Shown: in pieces, positions 1-10,837 of the stretch
Position numbering within the stretch: the first letter of the stretch is position 1
Layout: every line of letters begins with the position of its first letter
NCBI RefSeq assembly: GCF_030272615.1
Contig: NC_081409.1
Location: 650,600,468 to 650,664,467 of the forward strand
Reading direction: 5' to 3'
Length of the DNA: 64,000 nt
Origin: Cryptomeria japonica
Taxonomy: Eukaryota; Streptophyta; Pinopsida; Cupressales; Cupressaceae
The notes under the pieces: generated by a model
Seen by the model: the letters and a program-made list of their open reading frames with translations, nothing else
Databases searched by the model: none
What the model was told of the DNA's origin: nothing
Program-made: the position numbers and the translations under genes

Positions 1-2807
1 TGCTCAAATGATGAAACTATACACTCAGCACATGATTAATGGAATGGGAAGCTTGAAACCTGAATTTAAGTCGATTAGGGAGAAGGGTTTCACGCAGTTC
101 ATAAAATTTTCGGTGTTCGATGAGCTTGAGTGGGTACAGTACATTCTAAGTAGAATGCATGAGGAGTTCATGTGGCTTGACAAACCCCACAAGATTACCA
201 TGAGTGTAATTAAGGTGGTAACATGTTTGAGCTCAGTTGGTATTGTTGAATATGATGTCGGATTTGCATCGATGCTGATGGGATACAAAATATATCATTC
301 TAGGTAGGATAATTCAGTATCTGAGACGAATATCTATGTTGCTTACCAGATATTGAAGGAAGATAAGAAATATGATTTATGTGAAGTGCTCCAGAGTGAG
401 CTATTGAGAAATTTGAAGAAAATCAAATAGGATAAGAAGCATGTATTCAAATTTGGAACTTTGATCGTATGTTTATATTTCTATTTCATGAATGAGATTC
501 CGAGAGTGGGAAAAGTTCAGTGGACCTATGACAGACCTGTAGTGATTCAGATCAATGAAACACTTCATGGCCTTGGAGATGCTATAGTCCAAAATGACAT
601 TCTATGGGGATACTTCAAAACCTTGCAGAGCATGATGTAGAGCAGAAAAATAATTCCAAAGGAGATAGTAGAGAAATATGAGGACACTATTTGTTTTATG
701 GTTGACACTAATCAATGCCTTATGGAAGTTGTGGAGCCAAGAACATCATGGAGCATGCTCATGGGGTATGAGGTTGAAGGACATGTTCTTGATGTGTATG
801 CTCAATACTTATTAAGCAAATCGGTGGATAAGTCTGAAGAAAGGTTTGGAAAGCCCCTGCCCCTAAGATGAAGCAACCAAAGAGGCGGTTCAGAGAGCAT
901 GGGGATTACCAAAGAGGTGGCCTGGAGAGCTAGAGAGGAAAACATTCTGAAAGAAGAAGATATGGTAGAGCCAAAGAAGGCTAAATCGGAAGCCCCTGCC
1001 CCTAAGCCAAAGCAACCAAAGAGCTATGCACCCTCCTCTGGTGCTCATAAACCTGTAAGTTCACCTAAGCCTCAAGCCAAACCATCCGATGAAGGAAAAA
1101 GGAAGAGAGAACAAGCCAGAGTATTCATTCCTGTTGATGAAGAGGAGATGGAGTCAAATGAAGCAGTCAAGGAGGTTAAAGCAAAAACTGCTAAGGCCAC
1201 CAAGGTCACAAAGGAGAAACCATCTGGTGGACCTAAATATGGTAAGAAATCAAAATTTAAACTGGATGAGGCGTTAAAGAAAGGAAAACTTGAAGTTAAG
1301 CCTCCCATGTCTTTGAATGAGATTGATAATGAGGTTGTTAAGAATGGGGATCTAAAGCCACTATCTGAGTGGTGTGATAATTTTGATGAATCTAGCAAAA
1401 GGACATTAGAGGAAGCAACTGTAGAGTACCTAAATGTATATAGTAAAGCTCTAATTGAATTAATGACAATTATACCCAAGAGCCTGTATGATATTTTGGA
1501 TGCTAGGAGATAAACTGCAAATAAAGAGGATGAGATATTGAAGGAATATGTATTAGCTAATCTCTGTTCAATAATTTCTAAGGAAGAGATAGACAGATTA
1601 CTTCAGTTAGCAAAGAATGAGTTTAGAAGTAAATACAGAGTAAATAAAATCATGTTTGGAAAAATTGATGAAGTTGTAAAGGAAATTGAGAAGATTTTGA
1701 CAAAAAATTTGTTAGATAATCAGTATGAAGTCAATCAAGTAAAAGGACAAGGTTACACTAATCCGGAAGTGCAGACAATGGATGATACTTTTGTCCTGCA
1801 AGTCGAGACTGTTGAGAAGGTAGAGGTTAATATTGAGGATGTGGATGCAGGGAAAGAAGATGAGGGTAAAGACGAGTGATAACCCTCCAATTGATGCACT
1901 TAACCCTCTCGTTCTTGGAGAGGAAGCATATACAAAGGAGGATGTTGTAAAGGAAAAGGTGGAGGTGAAGGTTGAAGTTGAGGTTGAGGCAAGAGACACT
2001 GACAAATAAGTGAAGGGGAAGCAAATCCATGTAGAGGATTTGAAATTCATTCAAGGCCCCATCAACCTAGCTTCTTTGTCCCTCGTCCAAGCACTCAAAT
2101 TAGTTGTGTTTTCTCAAGCCAAAGCTAGTGAGGACTTGCTAAAATCTCACACAGAGGATAGTGAGTTGCTTACTATGGCATCTGATGTTCTAGAGAAACT
2201 CATGCCTTCATTTCAAAAGGACTCATTAGACACTTCGTCTGAGCAATTGAAAATTTTAATCAACTCTGTGGATAGTCATTTTCAATCCTTTGAAAAATCT
2301 GTTGAAGAGAAGGTCTGGAATGAGTTTAATGCAAGAAGGCTTTAGACACTAATGAGGATGATTGTTGATGACAAAGTCACTCTAGATACTTGTGTAAAGG
2401 GCATACAAGATATTTTAACCGAAGGTGGAAACATTTATAAATCATTCTTATCATTGTCTAAATTCACTATGGACATTGAGAAGAAGTCTTAAGAGTATGA
2501 GGATCAACTTGTGCAGATGTCTCAGTCATTTAATCCCTTATCAGTCTCCATGAGCAGTCACGAAGATCAAGTAATATCCTTACTTGAGAAAATCAGGAAT
2601 TTGAGTCAAGAGAAAGGTAAAATAATTGGTAGAGTTTGTGAACATAGGAGCCACATTACTCTGAAGTTGGATGTCATGCTTAGTGCTCTTCAAGATGCCC
2701 AAAGTGCCATAAAATCCAAGGAGCTGACAGATCTCAAGTCAGCAAAGGCACTTGCATACCTGTTGAGTGGGCTTATAACCATTTTGGAATGCCTTAAGAA
2801 GGGCTAG
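1..2807 (+). pseudogene. Decayed retroelement ORF, relative of ORF2 at 10377-7115 (5' end outside window)
   Basis: No enzyme domain is recognised. One reading frame runs from the window edge to a stop at 1877-1879, with further in-frame stops at 305, 428, 638, 869 and 1511. Reading resumes in another frame from about 2010 to 2807, with stops at 2343 and 2490, so at least one frameshift lies between 1880 and 2009. The order of segments matches the minus-strand ORF2 at 10377-7115. Shared blocks include ILSRMH, GYRIF/GYKIY, KYDLC/KCDLC, KYED-ICF, MEVVEPR/MEAVEPR and GYEV. A Lys/Pro-rich linker (about 930-1130), an Asp/Glu-rich stretch (about 1800-1990) and a helical C-terminal part follow. It is probably the extra downstream ORF of a plus-strand LTR element whose pol and 5' end lie left of the window. 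It is certainly non-functional. The relationship rests on reading the translations by eye. Confidence 0.7.
847..1025 (+). repeat. Short internal duplication in the ORF remnant
   Basis: A run encoding Lys-Pro-Leu/Ala-Pro (gcccctgcccctaag) followed by agcaaccaaagag occurs at about 853-885 and again at about 991-1024, roughly 140 bp apart. The first copy contains the stop at 869. This suggests a local duplication within the linker of the ORF. Confidence 0.5.
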
Positions 2808-2944
2808 GATAGTCACCTAAATTCTTTGAAGAATTCTTACGCAGACATTTTTAAATTTTTGTATGTAAGAACTACGTGTACATATGTAAATAGCATTTTT
2901 GGCTTGAATTTTTTATTTCTGAAACCATAGCTTTGTCATTGATG

Positions 2945-2998
2945 TTAAAGGAGGAGTGTATGGCAGTGAAAAATGTTGATATGAGGGGGAGTTTCTAT
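2945..2998 (+). promoter_or_regulatory. Polypurine-tract-like sites after the ORF remnant
   Basis: Two purine runs, ttaaaggaggagtg at about 2945 and atgagggggagt at about 2981, lie 140-180 bp downstream of the ORF end. The minus-strand element at 5727-13301 has the same arrangement: several GGGGGAG-type tracts after ORF2, the last abutting the 3' LTR. They are probable plus-strand priming tracts of the element that carried the ORF. I see no clear LTR after them. Confidence 0.4.
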
Positions 2999-3082
2999 TT
3001 CTTGGAGTGTGGTTGATATATTTTGGTTGCGGTGTATATATTCTTGTCTAGATGTGGAAACTTTACACTTGACTACTTTTAG

Positions 3083-3310
3083 CCTCAACAACCTCAACCC
3101 ATTCAACCTCTTGAAGATACCTTGTCCTTTTCTTACCAAAAGTTCAAGGCTAAGAGAATAATTGATTTGTCCTTAGGTAGTTCCTTGGGAGCCACTTTGC
3201 TTACTACCCCTATGGATCCTTCAACATCTATGGATAGTGAAGTAACTCTTCCTACCCCACAAAGTAACAAGTACACCATATTCAGGATTGGGAATCCTCC
3301 CTCTTTCTAG
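3083..3310 (+). pseudogene. Short coding remnant, Pro/Ser-rich, unrecognised
   Basis: An open stretch beginning with a Pro-Gln-rich segment (PQQPQP) runs to a stop at 3308-3310 with no convincing start codon. Stop-ridden sequence of similar composition follows to about 3760. It may be a scrap of a retroelement gag or spacer ORF; no domain is visible and the assignment is weak. Confidence 0.25.
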
Positions 3311-3804
3311 AGTTTCTAGTATGTATGTTGTAGTTCCTCCTTCGCCATCCTATAAAGGAAAATGAGGCAAATGACTAGCACCATCTAGACCTCCTATCTC
3401 TCAATCTTTCAAGGTTCCTTTTGTTCCTCCTAATCAAAAAGAAAAGGAAGAAAAGGAATCAATGTTGAGTGATACCCAACCTCCTATAGCATCTTTGAAC
3501 CGCAACTGATAAAATCATAGTGCAAGTGAACGTCAACATACGTTATGATATGGCTTGTGATCTTGCTGCGAGAGGTGAGTCTTCCTCTAAGCAGTTGGAT
3601 ATTGATTGAGCCCTGCCTCCTCAACCTTCTTACCTTCGCCCATGTTCTGAATATAATTCTTTCGTTACCAAACCTAGGTGAAAGGTGAAATTATTGATTC
3701 CAAGGGATTTTTCTCCTCCTAATTCACCGCCTGTGATTAATAAATTTGGATGATGATTAAGATGACATGGTTAAAACTATAGAAAATTTTAGTGAGTTGT
3801 CTTT

Positions 3805-3968
3805 GATGTTTTCTAAAGCATTAACTCTAGCTACTAGTGACACAAATAGTGATCCTTCCTTAGGGAATGGTTCATATTTGGAATTAGATGTTTTCTAAAG
3901 CATTAACTCTAGCTAATAGTGACACACATAGTGATCCTTCCTTAGGGAATGGTTCATGTTTGGAATTA
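3805..3968. repeat. 82-bp tandem duplication
   Basis: A unit starting gatgttttctaaagc at 3805 recurs at 3887 with only a few substitutions, so two 82-bp copies lie head to tail. It sits in non-coding retroelement-derived sequence. Confidence 0.9.
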
Positions 3969-5120
3969 GACATAGTTCCTTGTGCTGTACTAATCATGGA
4001 TCCTTTAGTATCTTGTATGTCATCTCTTTATAATGATAAGCAAGATTGGGAGGCAGACAATTTGTTTTAGACCAACACATATGTGCAATACCTCTTTGTC
4101 TTTGTAAGTTTGATTTTACATAATGTGATTCCTCGTGATGTGTTGCTTGGTGTGTTTGTTGTTTGTTAGTCTCTCTTCAAATGACCCTTGATGCTTTGTT
4201 AGCACAAGGATACAAAGGGACCGATCTTATTGTGACATTCCTTTATATGTATCTTCATTCTTCTATGTCATATATGTGTAATGGATGAAAATTTGGGAAT
4301 TAGGGTTTCACTAAGTAAATCCACTAAATAGCCCAATTAACCAAATTACATTGAAAGAGGGTTGAACCCAATAGATCTAGGCTCAATCCCAATAGGGAAA
4401 GGTCTGAGATTCTGATTGGATTCTACTAGTTTTTATTGATTATCCTCTTTCTTAATTGAATTTGTAATGTAATTGTGAAACTAGAGCAAAACAATAAATT
4501 ATTGAAGTAAACTGACAGAAAAAATAAGCTACAGATATTGCACTAAGCCACAAACTTGGATCTGGGGAAAAGGAGATGTCTAGAACTTGTTCTCAAAAGT
4601 TTGGCTTGATTTTTTAAGACTAGGTAGTACAGATTCGCCTTGGTCCAAATTTTCCATTGTCGAAAGCTGAACTTATTCGTCACTGTCAACTATGTTGGAA
4701 TTCTCGAGTACAACTCCGCACATGTTTCCTGCACACAAAAAGAAAGGGAGATATATTGGGAATAGGGGTTTTCCTTCTCGGTTTTGGAATTAACCATGAA
4801 ATTGAATTGACAAATATAATGAAAGACTGTAATAAAGTACTTTCCTTTTGAGGGAAAGGCTAAATCTAAAATGTAATGCTTGAAACCACAATGTTTACCT
4901 TGATGAAGTTTTGTTTGTCTTCACACAAATCTTTTACGGTTTCATATAGAATGTCTTCATAAATCATTGATCATGGATGCCATCTTCAATACTTGAACTT
5001 GACATCACTTTTGCTCCAATGCTTGATGAATGATTTATTGCTTGCTCACTTGAATTTGCTAGAGTGTAATTGGGATCTTGATTTTGGTTAGATTAGATTT
5101 TAAATGAGAGGGGTAGACCT

Positions 5121-5129
5121 CCTTTTATA
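5121..5129 (-). promoter_or_regulatory. TATA-box-like motif
   Basis: The minus strand reads TATAAAAGG here, a good plant TATA match, pointing toward lower coordinates. No ORF follows it closely, so it is most likely the promoter of a decayed LTR. Confidence 0.35.
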
Positions 5130-5721
5130 CTTGTTTGCCCGAAAAATTCAATTAAATTTTTGGAGTAGGTCGACATGGGATTTAAATTCCCGCTCATTTG
5201 TGATTACTGTTATGAGGCCCCAATTTAGGGATTGATTAAGAGGCTCAAGGCGATGTACACCCTGAACTAATTTAGGACGAGGGCATGGGTTGCTCTAGTC
5301 CTAGAAATCAAGACTCCACAATGGGGGATGACATGGAATATAGTGAGGATGTAGAGTAGATAAGTGGTCTGAGCAGAATCAACATTGCAATTAGGCCTCG
5401 AAAGCTAGAACGCCAAAGTGAGGCCTAGGTGAGGACAAAATTGTAGGTGAGTATAATTTAGGACGCTACAAAATGTTAATGTCATAAATGTTCTTTTGTT
5501 CTAAATGTACTTTTTGTGTTATCTATTGGGGACAATGCAAAGCATTAAGGTCTTGTAGACTCTTTCATGTTGATCCCAAAAGACCCCTTTGTCTCTTATG
5601 TGCTCTTTCTCCTTTGTATTGTAGTTTTGTAGTATTTGGGGATAAGGTCAATTCAAAACAATCATATTGGTATACATTATTTATATTATGCATATTGACC
5701 CCAAATCTTTGGATCCCTTAT

Positions 5722-5726
5722 GTATG
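5722..5726. repeat. Target-site duplication ATGTA (left)
   Basis: ATGTA directly abuts the left LTR end (TGATGAATAC) and is repeated exactly at 13302-13306 after the right LTR end. A 5-bp duplication is the normal footprint of LTR-retrotransposon integrase. Confidence 0.95.
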
Positions 5727-6854
5727 ATGAATACTAAGAGGTGGGGGGGTGAATTAGTATACCTAATAACTTCAATAAACACTTAAACAGTTTGACTGCT
5801 GACTGGTGAAGTAGGTTAAACAATAAATTGATTAGAACAAAAAAAAGCCAGATAGCAAATAAAGCATTCACCCACAAAATTGCAATCACCATGACACAAG
5901 ATGTTTATGACATGGAAACCCAAATGAGAAAAACCACGGTGAGTAAAACTCACAAGTCAACTATCTGCAGAATAGTAACTAGACCGGTTAAGGTCTTACA
6001 ATGTTCTTCACCAGAACAGAAACTGATAGGAATCCAGATCTCTGTTAGGAGATAAGTCTTGTTAAAGACTACCCTGTTAAAGGATTTCAAGTTCACAACT
6101 GTGAATCACCTTGTTAGAGGTTTTACAAAAGGCTTGGCTGGGCCTACCCCGTTAAGGGTTTCAGACTTGTCGAAGATATTAGTAATCAACAAGTGAATGA
6201 TCTAGATAATAGCATAGAATGCTTGATTATATCCTTGACAATTCCTCGTTAATGCATTCAAGCATTACTTCAGCCTTCTTATGTTTTGCACTCTCAATCT
6301 CAGTCACGAGATACCTTTTCTCGATCAGACCTAATCTTTTTACAAAAGCTTCACACATAACAACTTCTCTTTTCTCTTTAAAACCCTAGACATGATGTCC
6401 TTATATAGGAACTTGATTTCATGTCGGTCCAATAAGATTAGACTACAATTTCCTAGGTACAGTGCATCTAGACACATTTGGTAACACGACACAAAAACAT
6501 CGCCATAGTGTCGGTGGATGGTAACTCATCACACATTACATGTATACCGGTTAATTACATATACCGATCATCGGTTAACATGTGAAGACGGGAAAACTGG
6601 ATCATAGTTGTTCTGATCAAAAGATTAACTACCACTTGGGGTCTTCGTTCAGCTTGAGATCTTCATACCACTTGGGATCTTCGGTCATACTAAGACTAGT
6701 AAGCATTTTCTGCACAACACCAATAGTCTCCAACAAACAAAGATTATACATAAAATACCGATTAGAGCAGCTACCAGTTGAGAATAATACATTCATCAAA
6801 TAAGTGTGTGTCCATCAATGACAATCACAACTAAACATCATCAAAATACCAACA
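5727..6854 (-). repeat. 3' LTR of the 5727-13301 element
   Basis: 1128 bp, beginning TGATGAATAC and ending CCAACA on the plus strand, and nearly identical to 12175-13301. The minus strand shows a TATA box at 6408-6399 (CTATATAAGG). A G-run near 5742 reads ATTCACCCCCCC on the minus strand; that C-run motif recurs near the 3' ends of other LTRs in this window. Confidence 0.95.
6399..6408 (-). promoter_or_regulatory. LTR TATA box (3' LTR copy)
   Basis: The minus strand reads CTATATAAGG and is conserved at 12846-12855 in the other LTR. It is the probable core promoter of the LTR. Confidence 0.6.
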
Positions 6855-6868
6855 ATCTCCCCCTTTGA
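6855..6868 (-). promoter_or_regulatory. Polypurine tract next to the 3' LTR
   Basis: The minus strand reads TCAAAGGGGGAGAT immediately before the LTR start TGTTGG, the expected plus-strand primer. Confidence 0.9.
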
Positions 6869-6939
6869 CATTGATGGCAACAATTAGGAAAATTTTTGAC
6901 ATCCAAGTGCTAAAACAAACAAAAAAGTGCCATGAGCAA

Positions 6940-7045
6940 AATTACTCCCCCTAAGCATATACACTACTCCCTTTGCAAAAATTACAGGTATGTGCAAAAC
7001 TACTCGTCAAAATTTGAAGATAGATACACTACTCCCCCTTTGCCA
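6940..7045 (-). promoter_or_regulatory. Additional upstream polypurine-like tracts
   Basis: Between the ORF2 stop (7115) and the proper PPT, the minus strand carries AAAGGGGGAGT at about 7041-7031, AAAGGGAGT at about 6975-6966 and TAGGGGGAGT at about 6953-6944. Two of them sit in a repeated context (AGTAGTGTAT). Multiple PPT copies before the 3' LTR are a described hallmark of Sireviruses. Confidence 0.6.
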
Positions 7046-7114
7046 ACAATAACAAAGTAAATGCAAAATTTTGCTAGTTTGCATAATGTAAAATACTAAA
7101 AACAGAGTATGTGT

Positions 7115-10100
7115 TTATGACAATAAAGAATAAAACTTTTCAAAAAGAGATTTAAAGTTTTGTAGGAAGTTCTTCATGTTTGAGGACCACGACTCAAGAA
7201 GTGAGGCAGCAATTTCACTTTCGGTCTTCATTTGGAAGGCTAATTCTTCCATCGCATCTATGGTGCTCAACTCCTGAGTCACAGTGATAGCTTCTAAGTT
7301 CGGAAAGCATTTCTGAACAACCTGCAATTTTGGCAATAGGAGCAACTGAAGCTCCTGCAAATCTCGAGTTCGATTGCAGATCTCTGAGTCAAGCTTTACA
7401 ATCTAATGTTGATACTGATGAACAGTGTGTCCACAGGCTGTGAACAGATCATAGGGTAGTTTGAAGTTGCCAATGTACTTCTGTAACTCCATTTGTAATA
7501 GTGTCTTCTGTTTCAGAGCATCTTCACAAAATAGGTGTAGTTGACAGATTTTACTCAAGAGTAGGTGACCTTCACCCATAGCTGAACTTATATCATCTTT
7601 TTGTTTAAGCAATTTTGCCCGATCATCATTCATGTGCTGTACTAAGGCGACTGTGAGTGCCTTTTCATGGCTTTTCTTTGCAGTGGCCTGGGCAACATCT
7701 TCCAAACATTGTACCTGGTCATCAACTAGTGTGCAAAGAAGTTTGAGTTTAGCCAATGAGGAGTCGGTACGGGGGAGACTAGTATCGGGAATTAGATTGG
7801 AGAGGGTGTCAATGGAAAACTGAATGACATCCTGCTCTTTCTTTTTCCTTAGTTCTTCCAATCTCTCCTGTGCTAAATGAATGCTTCGTAGTAGCTTAGT
7901 TTCATCAACCGATTGGGTCAGACATGCAAGAGTCAAATCAGTGGAACTGGTGGAATCAATCTACTTGACTTGATCTCCAGTTGCCTTAGGAATCTGTTCT
8001 CCTTCTTTGGCTTGGACCTCCGCTTGTCTTCTCTTCTCCTCTTCTTCTCTTTCTTGAGGTACCTTGGCAACCTTCTCCTCTTGTTTCTTCCTCTCTTCTT
8101 CTCTTTGTTTCTTGTCTTCCTTCTTCTTCGCTATTTCTTTCCTCTTTTCTTCTTCTTCTTTTTTCTTCTTCTCCTCTTCTTCCTTCTTCTTCTTTTCCTC
8201 TTGTTGTTTCTTCTTCTTTTCCTCTTCTTCCTTCTTCTTTTCCTCTTCTTCTTTCTTCTTCTTTTCCTCTTCTTCCTTTTTCTTCTCCTGTCGTGCATTT
8301 TCCACTTGCTCTTTCTTTTGTTTTTCTTTCTCTGCTTTCTCATTTTCCACTTTCTCTTCCTTTTCTTTCTCTAATCTTTCTTTTTTAGCTTCCTCCTCAT
8401 TTGGAGTGGTATCCTCCATGTCTAGTGCATCAACATCAATGGGGTCATTTTGTTCTGCTATTCTTTCACCCACATTGTCAAAGACTACATCGGGTTTGGT
8501 TGTGGATAGATCAGGCTCTTGCTCAGCCAACCGATTAGCTTCATGTACTTTTTGCATGTTGACAATAATTTTCACCTTCAAATGGGTGTCTTTTTGCACT
8601 TCAGAAGATTTGCCTTCAAGTAGTTGAAGTCTTCTTATTCGCATGAAGAAAATGCCTTTGTTCTTGTCAATGATTTCAAACAATTCTGAATTAGAGACAT
8701 CTGGAAAGTGTTGAGCAAAAATTTTCTCCCTGATGTCTTGCTCTTTTTCAATGGCAATGCGCCATTTGTTGTCCAAAGAATCATACAAGATTTAGATGTA
8801 ACAGATTTAATCTCAGAAGGTGGTCGATCATTTATGCATAGATATTTAATAAGTTCTTGTTCAACATCCTCCTTTTCATTATCATTGAAATTATCAAAAT
8901 AGTCTTTTAAATCATCAAGGACTTTTCTTCTAATATTCTTTATGGTCCTTTGACAGTGTGTCATAGGTTTGTAAGAAGAAATATCTAATTTTACCGGTGC
9001 AGAGATTGTAGGTACATTACCAGTTGACTTCATTTTCTTGGTAGATTGCTTTGTCTTCTTTACTTCTACCTCTGATTCAAAGTCTTCTGGATCTGGTGAG
9101 TTGTTCTTGGTTTTCCTTGTCCGTTTGAACACTTTTGCCGGAATAGCCTCCGGTTTCTTTTTAGCAAGTGACCTTTTGGTCACTTTGGGTTTAGCAATAG
9201 ATGTAACCGATGCCGATGTTGATGGTACTGCTTTACCCTTTATCTCTTTTGGTACCTTGGTAGATTTGATCCTCTCTAAATAAGTACTGGTCCTCTTCTT
9301 TTTGGGTTCCAGTGGTGAAGCTAGTAGGGTTGAGGCATATCCTGTCAATATAACATTTACCACCTCATAGCCCATAGGCCCAACTACATCTTTTCTGGGT
9401 TCGACTGCTTCCATTATGCATTCATTTATTTTGATGGTGAAACAGATGTCATCTTCATATTTCTTAACTAAATCACTAAATATTCTCACTCTTTGGTTCA
9501 TTTTTAGTTTGAATTCATCAAAATACCTGTTCAAAGTCTTCGGATAAGCAGTTCCTACTACTTGCAGACTCTCCTTTATTTGTCTGGTAACTGGTAGATC
9601 AGTTGACCATTCAACATCACCAACTCCAGGAAAGTAACTTTGAAAGTAGAAAAATAAACCAATAAGTAGTTGACCAAACTTAAACCTCTGAGTTTTATCT
9701 GATTTGATCGACTTCAGGTTATCTATGAGTTGTTTCTGCATACAGGTACATAGATCACATTTTGTATTTTCCTTCATCATTCTGTAAGCAGCATGCACCG
9801 CAGCTGAAGGAACAGAATTCATTTTGCTAGCATAGAATATTCTGTATCCAATTACCATACATGCATATTTCACCAAATCATCTCTAATGGTGTTGACAGA
9901 CATTGCTCATTGGTCACTCACTAAACAGGCGAGCTTTGTTACTTTGGATTTAGGGATTTTCCGAAGAACGAGCACTTCCCCACTATTGCAGAATCTGGTC
10001 ACGGCATGAATTGCCTCCGATGTAATGTCATGAGTTCATTCAAGGTACATCTTGTCACCATGCATCCTACTAAGGATGCTCTTGATGTGTTCCTTGGTAA

Positions 10101-10377
10101 ATTCTTCGAGAAAGTATACTGCATTGTTCAATTTCTTCTTCTCTATTATGTTATATTCAGGTTTAATCTTTTTATCCTCTCCACAGAACAGACTCAACTG
10201 GGAGTGAATTACTAGGGACCCTAGGTCTTCTAGTTTGCAATCAATATATCATGAAACATCGTCTTCGACAATGACTCCGACGGGAATTTGAGATAGGGCA
10301 TTATATCTCACCTTAAGAAGCTCAGGTGTGTCCTCAGGTTCAGTAGAACTAGAGGGGACATTAGATGCAGATGCCAT
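7115..10377 (-). pseudogene. ORF2: ~1,090-codon unknown protein in the position of an extra downstream (env-like) ORF
   Basis: No known domain is recognised. The start is the Met at 10377 (MASASN), far upstream of the next long open stretch at 9903. The frame is broken by stops at 10251, 10038 and 9909, shifts by one base near 8790, and is broken again at 7963 and 7405 before ending at 7115. N-terminal half: a globular region with few charged runs (about 10377-9300). Then come a basic Ser/Lys/Pro linker (about 9300-9000), a helical segment, an extreme Lys/Glu run (8290-8140) and a C-terminal coiled-coil-like region. No transmembrane segment or signal peptide is evident. A diverged relative occupies 1-2807. 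Its place after gag and before the PPT matches the envelope-like ORF of Sireviruses, but an acquired host gene is an alternative. It is non-functional as it stands. Confidence 0.75.
8140..8290 (-). repeat. Coding microsatellite: Glu/Lys run inside ORF2
   Basis: The plus strand is an imperfect (tcttcctt)-type pyrimidine repeat; in the ORF2 frame it encodes alternating EEEE and KKKK blocks for about 50 residues, a likely single charged alpha-helix. The same DNA gives long Phe/Leu/Ser ORFs on the plus strand, which are shadows. Confidence 0.85.
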
Positions 10378-10688
10378 ATCAAATGGGTTCCAAATGACAA
10401 GAATGTTTCAATGAGAAATACCTTTATTCTCTGGGCTTAGGGTTTGCTGATGACGAGCAAAACACACTTCTCCGAACGCTTGATTACCACTTTGACTTTC
10501 ACACTGATAGTATGAAGTGGCTGCACAATTTTGTACAAGATTCCTTTCTGAATTCTTTCGAATGCGAGATGAATTGCTCTGGTTACACTTCTCAGCTTAA
10601 ACAAAGTTTTTCGAAAACTAGGTAAGTAGAAATGATGACAAAAGTCACTTTTAAACACACTCCCACCTACCATAATAAATGCATCACT

Positions 10689-10807
10689 ATTAGGGTTCAA
10701 ACCCTAACTTTACTTTTTACCGCTTCAATTCTTCTGTTAGTTGACAGGTAACAACTATCAATAAAAGTGTTTTACCGATATACTTTGGGGGTTTCTAAAT
10801 ATTTATA
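10689..10807 (-). promoter_or_regulatory. Promoter-like spacer upstream of ORF2 (TATA plus telobox palindrome)
   Basis: In the ~460 bp between the gag stop (10838) and the ORF2 start (10377), the minus strand shows TATAAATA at 10807-10800. About 95 bp further on, the inverted pair GTTAGGGTTTGAACCCTAAT (10708-10689) contains two AAACCCTAA teloboxes; another telobox lies at 10447-10438. These are elements of plant gene promoters, and they suggest ORF2 could be transcribed separately from gag. This is inference from motifs only. Confidence 0.4.
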
Positions 10808-10837
10808 CCGATATGTTCCCCCTAAGATTTTTGAAGC

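Larger units (their letters stand above)
3311..5721. other. Non-coding, old repeat-derived sequence
   Basis: No supported gene lies in this stretch. On the minus strand, TATAAAAGG at 5129-5121 is followed by ordinary leader-like sequence, as in an LTR promoter, but I cannot define LTR ends. The block is the left half of the target into which the element at 5727-13301 inserted; its other half resumes at 13307. Confidence 0.5.

Noticed and set aside
7913-8627. Plus-strand Phe/Leu/Ser-rich ORFs resembling membrane proteins
   Set aside because: They are the antisense of the Glu/Lys repeat of ORF2, and their hydrophobicity comes from the pyrimidine-rich strand.
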